From a bacterium UBA3734 (GTDB taxonomy: Bacteria > Bacteroidota > Bacteroidia > Bacteroidales > Bacteroidaceae): 15,103 nt of DNA. Positions 5,772 through 14,225 of this stretch are shown in pieces (the stretch's first letter is position 1; each line of letters starts with the position of its first letter). The notes beneath the pieces are model-generated. The model did no database searches. It saw nothing but the letters and a program-made list of their open reading frames with translations, and was not told where the DNA came from. Location: positions 1 to 15,103 of the forward strand of contig DFHC01000114.1 in NCBI GenBank assembly GCA_002372575.1. The letters run 5' to 3'. A program made the translations under genes and the position numbers.

Positions 5772-7913
5772 CTAAGAAATTGCGGCCCAGTTGATGTTGG
5801 TTTTCCGCAGGTCGCGCAGGCGATTCCAGAGCATCTGGTATTGCGGACTTTCACAGGTGGGGTCGGCATCGATGATTTTCTGCGCCTCGTCGCGAGCCAG
5901 CTGCACGAGCTGTCCGTCGCGGGCGATGTCGGCAATTTTCAGGTCGAAGGCCATGCCGCTCTGCTGCGTGCCCTCGAGGTCGCCCGGACCGCGCAGTTTC
6001 AGGTCGGCCTCGGCAATTTCAAAGCCGTCGTTGGTCTCGCACATGATGTCGATGCGCTTGCGCGTCTCGGCGGAGAGTTTGTAGTTGGTGACGAGGATGC
6101 AATACGACTGGTCGGCGCCGCGCCCCACCCTGCCGCGCAGCTGATGGAGCTGCGACAGGCCGAAACGCTGGGCTTCGAGAATCACCATCACCGACGCGTT
6201 CGGCACGTTCACGCCCACTTCTATCACCGTCGTGGCCACGAGCATTTGCGTTTCGCCCTTGACAAACCGCGCCATTTCGGCCTCTTTCTCGGCGGGCTTC
6301 ATTTTTCCGTGAACCTTGCTCAGTTGGAACTCGGGGAAGGCCTCGCGCAGCGTTTCAAAACCCTCTTCGAGGTTCTGAAGGTCCATTTTTTCGCTCTCCT
6401 TGATGAGGGGAAACACGACATAGACCTGCCTTCCCTGCTGAATTTGCTGGCGGATGCCCTGATAGAGCGATGTTTGCTGGTTGTCGAACTTGTGGAGCGT
6501 CTGAATCGGCTTGCGACCGGGCGGCAACTCGTCGATGACGCTCACGTCAAGGTCGCCATAGATGGTCATGGCGAGGGTGCGAGGGATGGGCGTGGCGGTC
6601 ATCACGAGCACGTGGGGCGGATTCTCGCTCTTCGCCCAGAGTTTCGCCCGCTGGGCCACACCAAAACGGTGCTGCTCGTCGATGACAGCGAGGCCGAGCC
6701 GATGGAACTGCACGGTATCTTCGATGAGCGCGTGGGTGCCCACGACGATGTGGACCGAGCCGTCGATGAGTCCCTGCAACACTTCTTTCCGCCGCTTTCC
6801 TTTGACGATTCCCGTCAGCAATTCCACGCGGAGGGGCATGTCGCCGAGGAAATCGCGGATGGTCTGCAGGTGCTGCTCGGCCAGAATCTCCGTGGGAGCC
6901 ATCATACAAGCCTGAAAGCCGTTGTCGAGCGCGATGAGCATCGACATCAGCGCCACGAGCGTCTTTCCACTGCCCACGTCGCCCTGCAACAGCCGGTTCA
7001 TCTGCCTACCCGTACGCATATCGCCACGGATTTCGTGCATCACGCGCTTCTGTGCGCCCGTCAGTTCGAAGGGCAGGTGGCGGTGGAAGAACGTGTTGAA
7101 AATCTCGCCCACCTGCGGAAAAACGTAGCCGCGATACTTGCGCCGCTGGTCGGAGGCGTAGCGCAGAATGTTGAGTTGCACGTAGAACAGCTCCTCAAAT
7201 TTCAGGCGCACACGTGCGCGCTGCATCTCGTCGGGTGTTTTCGGGTAGTGAATCCAGTGCACGGCCTCGTCGCGCGAACAGAGGTGAAGCGGACCGGTGA
7301 TGTAAGGCGGCAAAGTTTCGCGGAGTACGCCGTTTTCCACGTCGCCCGTTGCCGCGCGCTGCTCCCTCAGCTTCGCCAACAGCGTTTTGATGACGCGCTC
7401 GAGAGCTCGGCTCTGCAGTCCGCCGTTTTTCATCTTCTCGGTCGTCATGTAATAGGGCTGCATCCCCATTTCCGAGAGCACGAGTTCGGCGGCGGGGTCG
7501 ATGTCGGGATGCGTGAACTGGAAGCGTCCGTTGAAGATGCCGGGCTTGCCGAAAACGATGTATTCTACGCCCACCTTGTATTGTTTATAGACGTATTTCG
7601 CACCGTTGAACCACACGAGATCGACCACGCCATGACCATCGGAGAAATGTGCCACGACGCGCTTTTTCCTCGCTCCCATCGCAAACTCCTCGAACGAAAG
7701 AATCTTTCCCCTCAGCTGCACGAAAGGCATATCGGCCTGCAGCTCGCTACTGCGGTAGATGCGGCTACGATCGACATACTTGTAGGGAAAATGCTCCAGG
7801 AGGTCGCCCCACGTCGCAATGCCGAGTTCCTTGTTGAGAAGCTCGGTGCGCCGCGGCCCCATGCCGGGCAGGTATTTGATGTCTTGGTCGAGGATTTTCA
7901 ACGTAATTTGCAA
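5772..7913 (-). CDS. recG: ATP-dependent DNA helicase RecG
   Basis: Superfamily 2 helicase that reverses stalled replication forks and processes branched DNA. The protein is 713 residues, near the usual RecG length. The N-terminal wedge/OB region (about 1-200) starts with a helix-hairpin-like YLPGMGPRR. The motor follows: Walker A GDVGSGKT at 311-318, MAPTEILAEQH at 338-348, DEQH box at 412-415 (the RecG form of DEAH), TATPIPRTL at 439-447, TTVIEVGVNVPNA at 561-573, and QLHQLRGRVGRG at 588-599. The C-terminal FDLKIADIARDGQLV region is also typical. All motifs are intact. The start lies 9 bp after the GH92 stop, so recG is probably transcribed from the GH92 promoter, an unusual partner for a repair gene. 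Confidence 0.97.
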   Translation of the reverse strand: MQITLKILDQDIKYLPGMGPRRTELLNKELGIATWGDLLEHFPYKYVDRSRIYRSSELQADMPFVQLRGKILSFEEFAMGARKKRVVAHFSDGHGVVDLVWFNGAKYVYKQYKVGVEYIVFGKPGIFNGRFQFTHPDIDPAAELVLSEMGMQPYYMTTEKMKNGGLQSRALERVIKTLLAKLREQRAATGDVENGVLRETLPPYITGPLHLCSRDEAVHWIHYPKTPDEMQRARVRLKFEELFYVQLNILRYASDQRRKYRGYVFPQVGEIFNTFFHRHLPFELTGAQKRVMHEIRGDMRTGRQMNRLLQGDVGSGKTLVALMSMLIALDNGFQACMMAPTEILAEQHLQTIRDFLGDMPLRVELLTGIVKGKRRKEVLQGLIDGSVHIVVGTHALIEDTVQFHRLGLAVIDEQHRFGVAQRAKLWAKSENPPHVLVMTATPIPRTLAMTIYGDLDVSVIDELPPGRKPIQTLHKFDNQQTSLYQGIRQQIQQGRQVYVVFPLIKESEKMDLQNLEEGFETLREAFPEFQLSKVHGKMKPAEKEAEMARFVKGETQMLVATTVIEVGVNVPNASVMVILEAQRFGLSQLHQLRGRVGRGADQSYCILVTNYKLSAETRKRIDIMCETNDGFEIAEADLKLRGPGDLEGTQQSGMAFDLKIADIARDGQLVQLARDEAQKIIDADPTCESPQYQMLWNRLRDLRKTNINWAAIS

Positions 7914-7922
7914 TTCACGGTG

Positions 7923-10148
7923 TTACGGACGGTCTTTTTTCTTCGTACCGAAATCGCTGGGCTGCGGCCCCATCTGGAGTTCGAGCGTACCGCCACGGCG
8001 AATGTCGCTGAACCAGATGTACGACTTCGTGTAGGGCTTGCCGTTGAGCAGGGCGCGCTGCACGTAGATGTTTTCCGCGCTGTTGTTCGTGGTCTTCACG
8101 GTAAACGTCTTGCCGTCGCCGACCTGCATCGTGGCCTCGTCTAAAATCGGCGAGCCGATGCAGTATTTTCCACCGGCGGGCTCCACCTGATAGAGTCCCA
8201 TGGCCGAAAGAATGTACCACGCCGACATCTGGCCTACGTCTTCATTGCCCGAAAGGCCGTCGAAGTCGTTGAAATACATCTCGCGCATCGTCTGGCGGAG
8301 CAGTCGGGCACCCTTCCACGGCTGTCCGACGTAGTTGTACAGGTAGAGAATGTGGTGCGAAGGCTCGTTTCCGTGGGCGTATTGCCCGATGAGGCCGCTG
8401 ATGTCGGGCGAGGCTTCTTCGCCGAGGTCGCCGCTGACGATGAAGAGCGAGTCGAACTTTTCGGTGAATCTCTGCTCGCTGCCAAAGAGCTTGACGAGTC
8501 CATGCACGTCGTGGGGCACGAGCCACGTGTATTGCCAAGCGTTACCCTCGGTAAAATCGTCGGCGCGATGCGACGAGCGGAAAGGATTAAACGGCGTGCG
8601 ACGCTCGCCCTTCGAAGAAAGTCCTTTCAGGAAGCCGTCGGAGGGGTCGAAATGTTTCTGATAGAGCTTGCTACGATTCGTAAAGTATTGAAAATCAACC
8701 TTTTTGCCAAGTTTTTTCGCCACCTGCGCCACGCACCAGTCGGCCAGCGCATATTCCAATCCCTTGGCCACGGTTTCGTTGGCTCCTTCGGTGTCGAAGG
8801 GCAGATAACCGTATTGTTTCAGGTCTTTCATGCCGCGTTCGTCGAGCATGGCCGAGGTCTTCATGGCTTCGAAGGCTTCATTTTTCCAATATCCTGACTT
8901 TTCGAATCTGTCAAAAAAGCCTTTCAGCACCAAATCGGCCAGCACGGGAATGCCCGGATTGCCCACCATACAGTCGGTTTCGTTGCCCATCAGATGCCAC
9001 ACGGGCAGTTTTCCCTGTTCTTGGAAAATGTGCAGGAAGGTCTGTGCGATGTCGGCCTGTTTTTCGGGATGGATGAGCGTTTGCAGCGGATGGGCGGCGC
9101 GATAGGTATCCCAGAGCGAGAGCGTGGTGTAATTCGTGAAGTTGCCCTTGTGAACTTTGCCGTCGGCACCGAGATATTCACCGTTTACGTCGCAAAACAC
9201 CGACGGAGCCGTCATCGAGTGGTACATTGCCGTGTAGAAAATCTTCCTGATGTCCGATTTGTCGCCCGATTCCCGACTCCCGTTTTCCGATTCCATCGGT
9301 TTGATTTTGATTATCGAGAGTTCCTGATTCCACGCTTCTCGCGCCGCAGCGACGGTCTTTTGGAAATCCCAATCGGGCAACTCTTTTTGCAGGTTCAACT
9401 TTGCATTTTCAACGCTCACAGCCGACAGCGCAACCTTCACCAACAGAGGCTCGCGAATGTTCTCCATCGAGAGCACGCCGATGGTGTCGCCATCGACCTT
9501 TTCGAGCACGACGGGCCGCGAAAACTCCGCCACAAAATAGCTTTTCTGCCGCTTGGCCCAGCCCGTGCTGTAGCGATAGCCGCTCACCACGGTCGCACTC
9601 TCCTGCGTCATCCTGCACTGCGTCATTCGGTCCCAGCCGATTCCCTGCCGCAGGTCGAGCAGCATCAGGGCCGACCGCTGGTCGGCGCCGAAAGTGTAGC
9701 GGTGCATTCCCACTCGCTTCGTGGCCGTGAGTTCCACAAACACGTTCGGAGTGCCGAGTTTCACGGCGTAGTAGCCCGGACTCACCGTCTCCGAGGCATG
9801 GCTGAACTTCGTTTGCCGCTGCGTTTCGCTGGCAATCGGCAGCAAGGCGATGTCGCCGAGGTCGCCAATGCCCGTGCCGCTCAGGTGCTGGTGGCCGAAG
9901 CCGATGAGCACCGAGTCGCTGTGGTGGTAGCCCGAGCACCAGTCCCAGCCGCGCGTGGGCTGCGTGGGACCGAGCTGCACATAGCCGAAAGGCACGTTGG
10001 CTCCGAGAAACACGTGTCCGTGACCGCCCGTGCCGATGCGCGGGTTCACGAAACGGGTGTAATCAGTGTCGGCAGCATTGATGGAGAGCCACATTCCGCC
10101 CGCCACGACTGCCATCGTTGTCAAAAGGATTTTTTTCAGACTTTTCAT
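7923..10148 (-). CDS. Secreted GH92 glycoside hydrolase, putative alpha-mannosidase
   Basis: GH92 enzymes are calcium-dependent exo-alpha-mannosidases that trim mannose from N-glycans and mannans. I use the ATG at 10148 (741 residues). The open frame extends to a TTG at 10175, but that codon lies inside the predicted -7 box. Residues 1-26 are a signal peptide ending near SINAAD, with no lipobox cysteine, so the protein should be periplasmic or secreted. The N-terminal beta domain begins VNPRIGTGGHGH and includes FGHQHLSGTG. The catalytic domain carries HLMGNETDCMVGNPGIP, TEGNAWQYTWLVPHD (Glu534, probable catalytic acid), HGNEPSHHILYLYNY and LSGNEDVGQMSAWY (Asp637, probable base region). Linkage preference cannot be assigned. 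No SusC/SusD or other carbohydrate genes are adjacent. A low-complexity insert, residues about 286-295, precedes the catalytic domain. Confidence 0.93.
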   Translation of the reverse strand: MKSLKKILLTTMAVVAGGMWLSINAADTDYTRFVNPRIGTGGHGHVFLGANVPFGYVQLGPTQPTRGWDWCSGYHHSDSVLIGFGHQHLSGTGIGDLGDIALLPIASETQRQTKFSHASETVSPGYYAVKLGTPNVFVELTATKRVGMHRYTFGADQRSALMLLDLRQGIGWDRMTQCRMTQESATVVSGYRYSTGWAKRQKSYFVAEFSRPVVLEKVDGDTIGVLSMENIREPLLVKVALSAVSVENAKLNLQKELPDWDFQKTVAAAREAWNQELSIIKIKPMESENGSRESGDKSDIRKIFYTAMYHSMTAPSVFCDVNGEYLGADGKVHKGNFTNYTTLSLWDTYRAAHPLQTLIHPEKQADIAQTFLHIFQEQGKLPVWHLMGNETDCMVGNPGIPVLADLVLKGFFDRFEKSGYWKNEAFEAMKTSAMLDERGMKDLKQYGYLPFDTEGANETVAKGLEYALADWCVAQVAKKLGKKVDFQYFTNRSKLYQKHFDPSDGFLKGLSSKGERRTPFNPFRSSHRADDFTEGNAWQYTWLVPHDVHGLVKLFGSEQRFTEKFDSLFIVSGDLGEEASPDISGLIGQYAHGNEPSHHILYLYNYVGQPWKGARLLRQTMREMYFNDFDGLSGNEDVGQMSAWYILSAMGLYQVEPAGGKYCIGSPILDEATMQVGDGKTFTVKTTNNSAENIYVQRALLNGKPYTKSYIWFSDIRRGGTLELQMGPQPSDFGTKKKDRP
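9264..9293 (-). repeat. In-frame short repeat inside the GH92 gene
   Basis: On the coding strand GAATCGG occurs at 9293-9287 and again at 9272-9266, with GGGAGTCGG between. The stretch encodes ESENGSRESG. It resembles the GGAGTC/GGAGTTA spacer repeats of this window more than ordinary coding sequence, and lies in a likely surface linker between the beta domain and the catalytic domain. Confidence 0.55.
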
Positions 10149-10172
10149 AAAACGATTCGATGATTTGAAGTC

Positions 10173-10204
10173 CAAAATTACAACTTCAGAGCGAAAAATC
10201 CAAA
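10173..10204 (-). promoter_or_regulatory. Promoter of the GH92-recG unit
   Basis: On the - strand TTTG (10204-10201) and TAATTTTG (10180-10173) are separated by 20 bp, a full match to the Bacteroidetes -33/-7 pattern. The expected start site, about 10163-10168, lies downstream of the TTG at 10175. This supports the ATG at 10148 as the true start of GH92. Confidence 0.75.
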
Positions 10205-10219
10205 TTTATTTGCATTTTT

Positions 10220-10251
10220 TTCGTGTTTTTCCGTCAATTCCATTAACTTTG
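10220..10251 (+). promoter_or_regulatory. dnaG promoter
   Basis: TAACTTTG at 10244-10251 is a perfect -7 box. TTCG at 10220-10223, 20 bp upstream, is a one-mismatch -33 element. The ATG of dnaG is 22 bp beyond the box. This promoter lies back to back with the GH92 promoter. The stretch at 10201-10212 between them (CAAAT-TT-ATTTG) is symmetric and could be a shared binding site, but no regulator is evident. Confidence 0.7.
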
Positions 10252-10273
10252 TAGCAGAATTTGCGAAAAACAG

Positions 10274-12196
10274 ATGATAGACAGGCAAACCGTAGAGAAA
10301 ATCAAAGATGCTGCCAACATCGTGGAAGTGGTGTCGGAATTTGTCACGCTGCGCAAGAGTGGTGCGAACTACAAGGGACTGTGTCCGTTCCACAACGAGA
10401 AGACCCCTTCGTTCATGGTGTCGCCCGCACGTGGCACCTGCCATTGCTTCGGCTGTGGAAAGGGAGGAAATCCCGTGTCGTTTATCATGGAACACGAGCA
10501 GATGACCTATCCCGAGGCGCTGCGGTGGCTGGCCAACAAGTATCACATCGAAATCGTGGAGCGCGAACTGAGCGACGAGGAAAAGCAGGAGCAGAGCACG
10601 CGCGAGTCGATGTTTATCGTGAACGACTATGCCCTGCAATATTTCTCCGACATCCTCCTCAACCACCCCGACGGAAAGGCCATCGGACTGCAATATTTCC
10701 GCGAGCGAGGCATCCGCGACGACATCATCGCAAAATTCCAGCTTGGCTACGACCTCAACGACCGCCATGCCTTTGCTGCGGCGGCCCAGAAAAAGGGCTA
10801 CAAGGCGGAATTTATCGAAAAGACCGGCATCTGCTACAAAAACGACCGTGGCGAACTCATCGACCGCTATGCCGGGCGCGTGATTTTCCCGTGGATAGGA
10901 CTGAGCGGAAGGGTCGTGGGCTTCGGCGGACGCAAATTGGACGCTGGCACGAAGGGCATTCAGCAGAAATACGTGAACTCGCCCGACTCAGAAATCTACC
11001 ACAAAGACCGCGAACTCTACGGGCTCTACCAAGCCAAGCGCGCCATTGCGAAGGAAGACTGCGTCTATATGGTCGAGGGCTACACCGACGTCATCGCCAT
11101 GCACCAGGCAGGCATCGAAAACGTCGTGGCCAACTCGGGAACGGCCCTGAGCAACCATCAAATCAGCATCTTGCACCGCCTCACGACGAACATCGTTCTG
11201 CTCTACGACGGCGACGCTGCCGGCATCCATGCCGCCCTGCGCGGAACCGACATGCTGCTCTCGGAGGGAATGAACCTGCGCGTATTGCTACTGCCAGAGG
11301 GCGAGGATCCCGACTCGTTTGCCCGGAAAACTACCGCCGCAGATTTCCGGAAATACATCGAAACCCACCAAACCGACTTCATCGCCTTCATGACCGAGGT
11401 GCTGATGAAAGACGCCACCGACCCCGTGAAACGCTCGGAGGCCATCACCGCCGTGGTGAACAGTATTTCGATGGTTTCCAACTCGATTCTTCGAGCCACT
11501 TATCTGCAGGACTGCTCCCGTCGTATGAACATTCCCGAGCCCACGTTGATGGCGCAGATGAACCAGTTGATTCGCAACCGAAACGGACGAGGCAGAGAGG
11601 CCGGCGCACCGCAAGAGGCAGCCACAAGTCCACAGGTGGTCAGACCCACGAATCGGGGCGAGAAGAAAAGTGCTGAATGCCTGTTGGCTGAGATGATTGT
11701 CATGTACGGCGACATGGTGATTCTCAAGAACGTCGAAGACCAGCAAGGGGAGCTACAGAACCTCACCGTGGCGCAGGTCGTAAGCGAAAACCTCCGGACC
11801 GACGGACTCTCGCTGAACAATCCCCTCTACGCCCGCATCCTGCAAGAAGCCGTGGCCCACAGCGGCGAGTCAGGATGGAAGGCCGAAAACTATTTCGTCA
11901 ACCACGAAGACCTTGAAATCAGCCGATTTGCCCTGCCACTGAGCAGTGCTGAAGACCACGTACCCAAGGCCGAGAACCATGACGGACAAGACGGGGAAAG
12001 CATCTTGCAGCGACTGGTTCACCTGCTGCTCGATTTCCGCGTGAACCTAATCGACCAGCAGCTTCGGGAGATTAAGAAAGAAATGGCTTCGGCCACCGAC
12101 AGCGACCACCAGCTTGAGCTGATGAGGGACTTCAAGGAAAAGTCGGAGCTCAGAAACCAGCTGGCTCGCAAAATAGGAAGCAACATCCTGGCCTGA
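10274..12196 (+). CDS. dnaG: DNA primase DnaG
   Basis: Makes the RNA primers for chromosome replication in complex with the DnaB helicase. The protein is 640 residues, within the normal range. The N-terminal CHC2 zinc-binding domain has Cys37, His40, Cys58 and Cys61 (CPFH, CFGC). The middle is the RNA polymerase core, with GRVIFPWIGLSGRVVGFGGR at about 201-220. The TOPRIM fold follows, with VEGYTDVIA (Glu268), YDGDAAG (Asp312 and Asp314) and PEGEDPDSF (about 341-349). The C-terminal part, about 450-640, would be the helicase-binding domain and is poorly conserved as expected. A good promoter lies directly upstream. Cardiolipin synthase follows after 41 bp without a visible terminator or promoter, so the two may be co-transcribed. 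Confidence 0.97.
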   Translation: MIDRQTVEKIKDAANIVEVVSEFVTLRKSGANYKGLCPFHNEKTPSFMVSPARGTCHCFGCGKGGNPVSFIMEHEQMTYPEALRWLANKYHIEIVERELSDEEKQEQSTRESMFIVNDYALQYFSDILLNHPDGKAIGLQYFRERGIRDDIIAKFQLGYDLNDRHAFAAAAQKKGYKAEFIEKTGICYKNDRGELIDRYAGRVIFPWIGLSGRVVGFGGRKLDAGTKGIQQKYVNSPDSEIYHKDRELYGLYQAKRAIAKEDCVYMVEGYTDVIAMHQAGIENVVANSGTALSNHQISILHRLTTNIVLLYDGDAAGIHAALRGTDMLLSEGMNLRVLLLPEGEDPDSFARKTTAADFRKYIETHQTDFIAFMTEVLMKDATDPVKRSEAITAVVNSISMVSNSILRATYLQDCSRRMNIPEPTLMAQMNQLIRNRNGRGREAGAPQEAATSPQVVRPTNRGEKKSAECLLAEMIVMYGDMVILKNVEDQQGELQNLTVAQVVSENLRTDGLSLNNPLYARILQEAVAHSGESGWKAENYFVNHEDLEISRFALPLSSAEDHVPKAENHDGQDGESILQRLVHLLLDFRVNLIDQQLREIKKEMASATDSDHQLELMRDFKEKSELRNQLARKIGSNILA

Positions 12197-12229
12197 AGAG
12201 CCAGAAAATAACGAAATATCAACAAAAAA

Positions 12230-12241
12230 ATGACGTTTTGA
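12230..12241 (+). other. Three-codon ATG ORF overlapping the cardiolipin synthase TTG start
   Basis: The only ATG near the start of the cardiolipin synthase gene is at 12230-12232. It reads M-T-F and stops at TGA 12239-12241, which overlaps the TTG start (12238-12240) as TTGA. This is the geometry of stop-restart coupling. Alternatively, one extra T in the TTTT run would fuse this ATG in frame with the gene. Confidence 0.4.
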
Positions 12242-13680
12242 GCTATTTACAAGGCATATTTCTGATTTTCTACGCCATACTGGTCGTTGGTACGGTCGTG
12301 ACGGTGCTGCTGGAAAACCGCCAGCCCACGAAAGCCATCGCATGGATTCTGGTGCTGATGTTCCTGCCCGTCATCGGCCTGATTCTCTATATTTTCTTCG
12401 GACAAAACACCCGTAAGGAAAGGCTCATCAGCGGCAAGACCATCGAAGAAATTGCATCAGAGGCTCTGCCATTCCCCGAAAAACCGACCGACCTCGTGCT
12501 CCCAACTCAACACGAGCGACTGATTCACCAATTCATCACGCAGAGCAACGCCATTCCCTTCGAGGGAAACGAAGTAGAAATCTACACGCGCGGCTCCGAC
12601 TTCATCTTAGGCCTGCTGAAAGCCATCGGGGAAGCCCACCACCACGTTCATCTCATTACGTACATCATCGAAGACGACCCACTTGGCCGACTCGTGGCCG
12701 ATGCCCTCATCGACTGCGTAGCCCGAGGCGTGGAAGTGCGTCTGATCTACGACGACGTGGGCTGTTGGCGCGTGCCGTCGGCATTTTTTGAGCGTTTGAA
12801 ACATCATGGCGTCGAGGTTTGCGGATTCATGCCCGTTCGCTTTCCGGCTCTGACGAGCCGCATCAACTACCGCAACCACCGTAAAATCTGCGTTGTGGAT
12901 GGTCGCGTGGCCTTCATCGGCGGCATGAATCTTGCGATGCGCTACGTGAAAGAGTGGCGCGACACGCACCTTCGCGTCAGTGGGCGCGTTGTGGAGTCTA
13001 TTCAGCATTGCTTCCTGACGGATTGGTATTTCAGTTTGGAAGACGACGAGGCACGACAGAAAATGCTTGAAAACCGCGAGTTAATGCTGGAATACAAGCC
13101 CCCCGCCGAGGAGCGGAAAGAGTGGAATGGCGTGCTGGCACAACTCGTCACGAGCAGTCCCGTCGCCGAATATCCCGTGCTGATGCAGGGTTACGTGCGC
13201 ATCTTGCTTCAGGCAAGGGATTACGTCTATATGGAAACGCCCTATTTCCTGCCGACCGAAACGATTCTCTCTGCCATGCGAACAGCGGCGCAGAGCGGCG
13301 TCGATGTGCGGCTGATGGTGCCTCGACACACAGATACATACGTCGTGGAAAAAGCCTCGCGCTCGTATCTGATGGAGGTGGTGGAGTCGGGTGTCACGAT
13401 TTATTTCTACGAGGGCAGCTTCAACCATTCGAAACTGCTTGTGGCCGATGACAACATTTGCACCTGCGGCTCCACGAACATCGATTTCCGCTCGTTTGAA
13501 CATAATTTCGAGGCCAACATGTTTTTCTACGACAAGAAAGTGGCCAGCCAGTTCAAACAGATTTTCTTCGACGACCTTACTCGCTGCAGCCGCATAGAAG
13601 ACTACCTGCAAATGCAGCGTCAGCCCTTCCTCCATCGTCTGTGGGAATCGGTGCTCCGCCTGCTCTCACCTCTGCTCTAA
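12238..13680 (+). CDS. cls: Cardiolipin synthase (phospholipase D family)
   Basis: Inner-membrane enzyme that joins phosphatidyl groups to make cardiolipin. The 480-residue protein has two N-terminal hydrophobic segments (about 4-25 and 34-54, the second ending in FFGQN as is typical) and two phospholipase D HKD motifs. The first is His214-x-Lys216 with Asp221 (NHRKICVVDG) and the second His397-x-Lys399 with Asp404 (NHSKLLVADD). Each is followed by the usual GGMN or GSTN turn. Both sites are complete, as in bacterial Cls. The start is a TTG. No ATG exists in this frame upstream to the end of dnaG, and the nearby ATG at 12230 is out of frame by one base. Other TTG-like starts or a single-base sequence error are possible. 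It lies 41 bp after dnaG. Confidence 0.92.
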   Translation: MSYLQGIFLIFYAILVVGTVVTVLLENRQPTKAIAWILVLMFLPVIGLILYIFFGQNTRKERLISGKTIEEIASEALPFPEKPTDLVLPTQHERLIHQFITQSNAIPFEGNEVEIYTRGSDFILGLLKAIGEAHHHVHLITYIIEDDPLGRLVADALIDCVARGVEVRLIYDDVGCWRVPSAFFERLKHHGVEVCGFMPVRFPALTSRINYRNHRKICVVDGRVAFIGGMNLAMRYVKEWRDTHLRVSGRVVESIQHCFLTDWYFSLEDDEARQKMLENRELMLEYKPPAEERKEWNGVLAQLVTSSPVAEYPVLMQGYVRILLQARDYVYMETPYFLPTETILSAMRTAAQSGVDVRLMVPRHTDTYVVEKASRSYLMEVVESGVTIYFYEGSFNHSKLLVADDNICTCGSTNIDFRSFEHNFEANMFFYDKKVASQFKQIFFDDLTRCSRIEDYLQMQRQPFLHRLWESVLRLLSPLL

Positions 13681-13690
13681 CCCCGAAAAT

Positions 13691-14221
13691 TCATTTAAAC
13701 AGCGAGAAATTAACGCTCCCATACGCCCTGTGGTCAAAAAAGTGCGGATGCTGGGAGAAATCGTTTTGCTTGCCGTGTTCCAAAACGAAAACGCCACCGT
13801 CGGCCAACAGGTTGTGGGTGAAAATCAGGTCGGGAATGGTGGGCAACTCGGGAAGTTGATAGGGCGGATCTGCAAAGACGAGGTCGAACTGCCTACGGGG
13901 CGACTTGATGAATCGGAGGGCATCGCTTCGTACGATGACGTGGTTCGCGGCCTGTAGTTTTTGGGAGCAACTGCGAATAAACTGCACATGGTCGCGGTCG
14001 AGCTCCACGCTGACGACCTGCTCGCATCCTCTGGAAAGCAATTCAAGCGAAATGCTGCCCGTTCCAGAGAAAAGGTCGAGTGCCGTCGCGCCCTCGAAAT
14101 CGAGGAGTCCGTTGAGCACGTTGAAGATGTTTTCCTTGGCGAAATCGGTCGTGGGCCGCGCCTTGAACGAGCGTGGAACGTCGAAATGCCTACCCTTGTA
14201 TTTTCCCGTGATGATGCGCAT
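13691..14221 (-). CDS. rsmD: 16S rRNA (guanine-966 N2)-methyltransferase RsmD
   Basis: AdoMet-dependent enzyme that methylates G966 of 16S rRNA during assembly of the small subunit. The length of 176 residues is usual. Visible motifs are the N-terminal MRIITGKYKGR and RPTTDFAKENIFNVL (about 22-36), the AdoMet-binding motif DLFSGTGS at 49-56, the acidic VELD at 72-75 and the catalytic DPPY at 118-121. The gene begins 4 bp after the DUF3822 stop and is probably the last gene of that leftward operon. It meets cls tail to tail, with 10 bp between the stops and no terminator hairpin that I can see. Confidence 0.95.
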   Translation of the reverse strand: MRIITGKYKGRHFDVPRSFKARPTTDFAKENIFNVLNGLLDFEGATALDLFSGTGSISLELLSRGCEQVVSVELDRDHVQFIRSCSQKLQAANHVIVRSDALRFIKSPRRQFDLVFADPPYQLPELPTIPDLIFTHNLLADGGVFVLEHGKQNDFSQHPHFFDHRAYGSVNFSLFK

Positions 14222-14225
14222 ATTG

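Noticed and set aside
5841..8144. A 767-codon open frame on the + strand, antisense to recG and the end of GH92
   Set aside because: It mirrors GC-rich codon use on the opposite strand. Its product is rich in His, Arg, Val and Leu with no recognisable domain, while recG on the - strand has every helicase motif intact.
8994..10163. A 389-codon + strand frame antisense to GH92
   Set aside because: Same codon-composition shadow. It has no promoter of its own and ends in the divergent promoter region. The GH92 product is clearly the real one.
10149..10175. Nine extra N-terminal codons of GH92 from a TTG start at 10175
   Set aside because: The TTG lies inside the predicted -7 box, upstream of the likely transcription start. 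The ATG at 10148 gives a clean signal peptide.
10261..11676. A 471-codon + strand frame overlapping dnaG in another frame
   Set aside because: The product is Arg/Pro/His-rich low complexity without motifs, as expected for a frame-shifted reading of dnaG, whose zinc finger and TOPRIM motifs are all in the frame starting at 10274.
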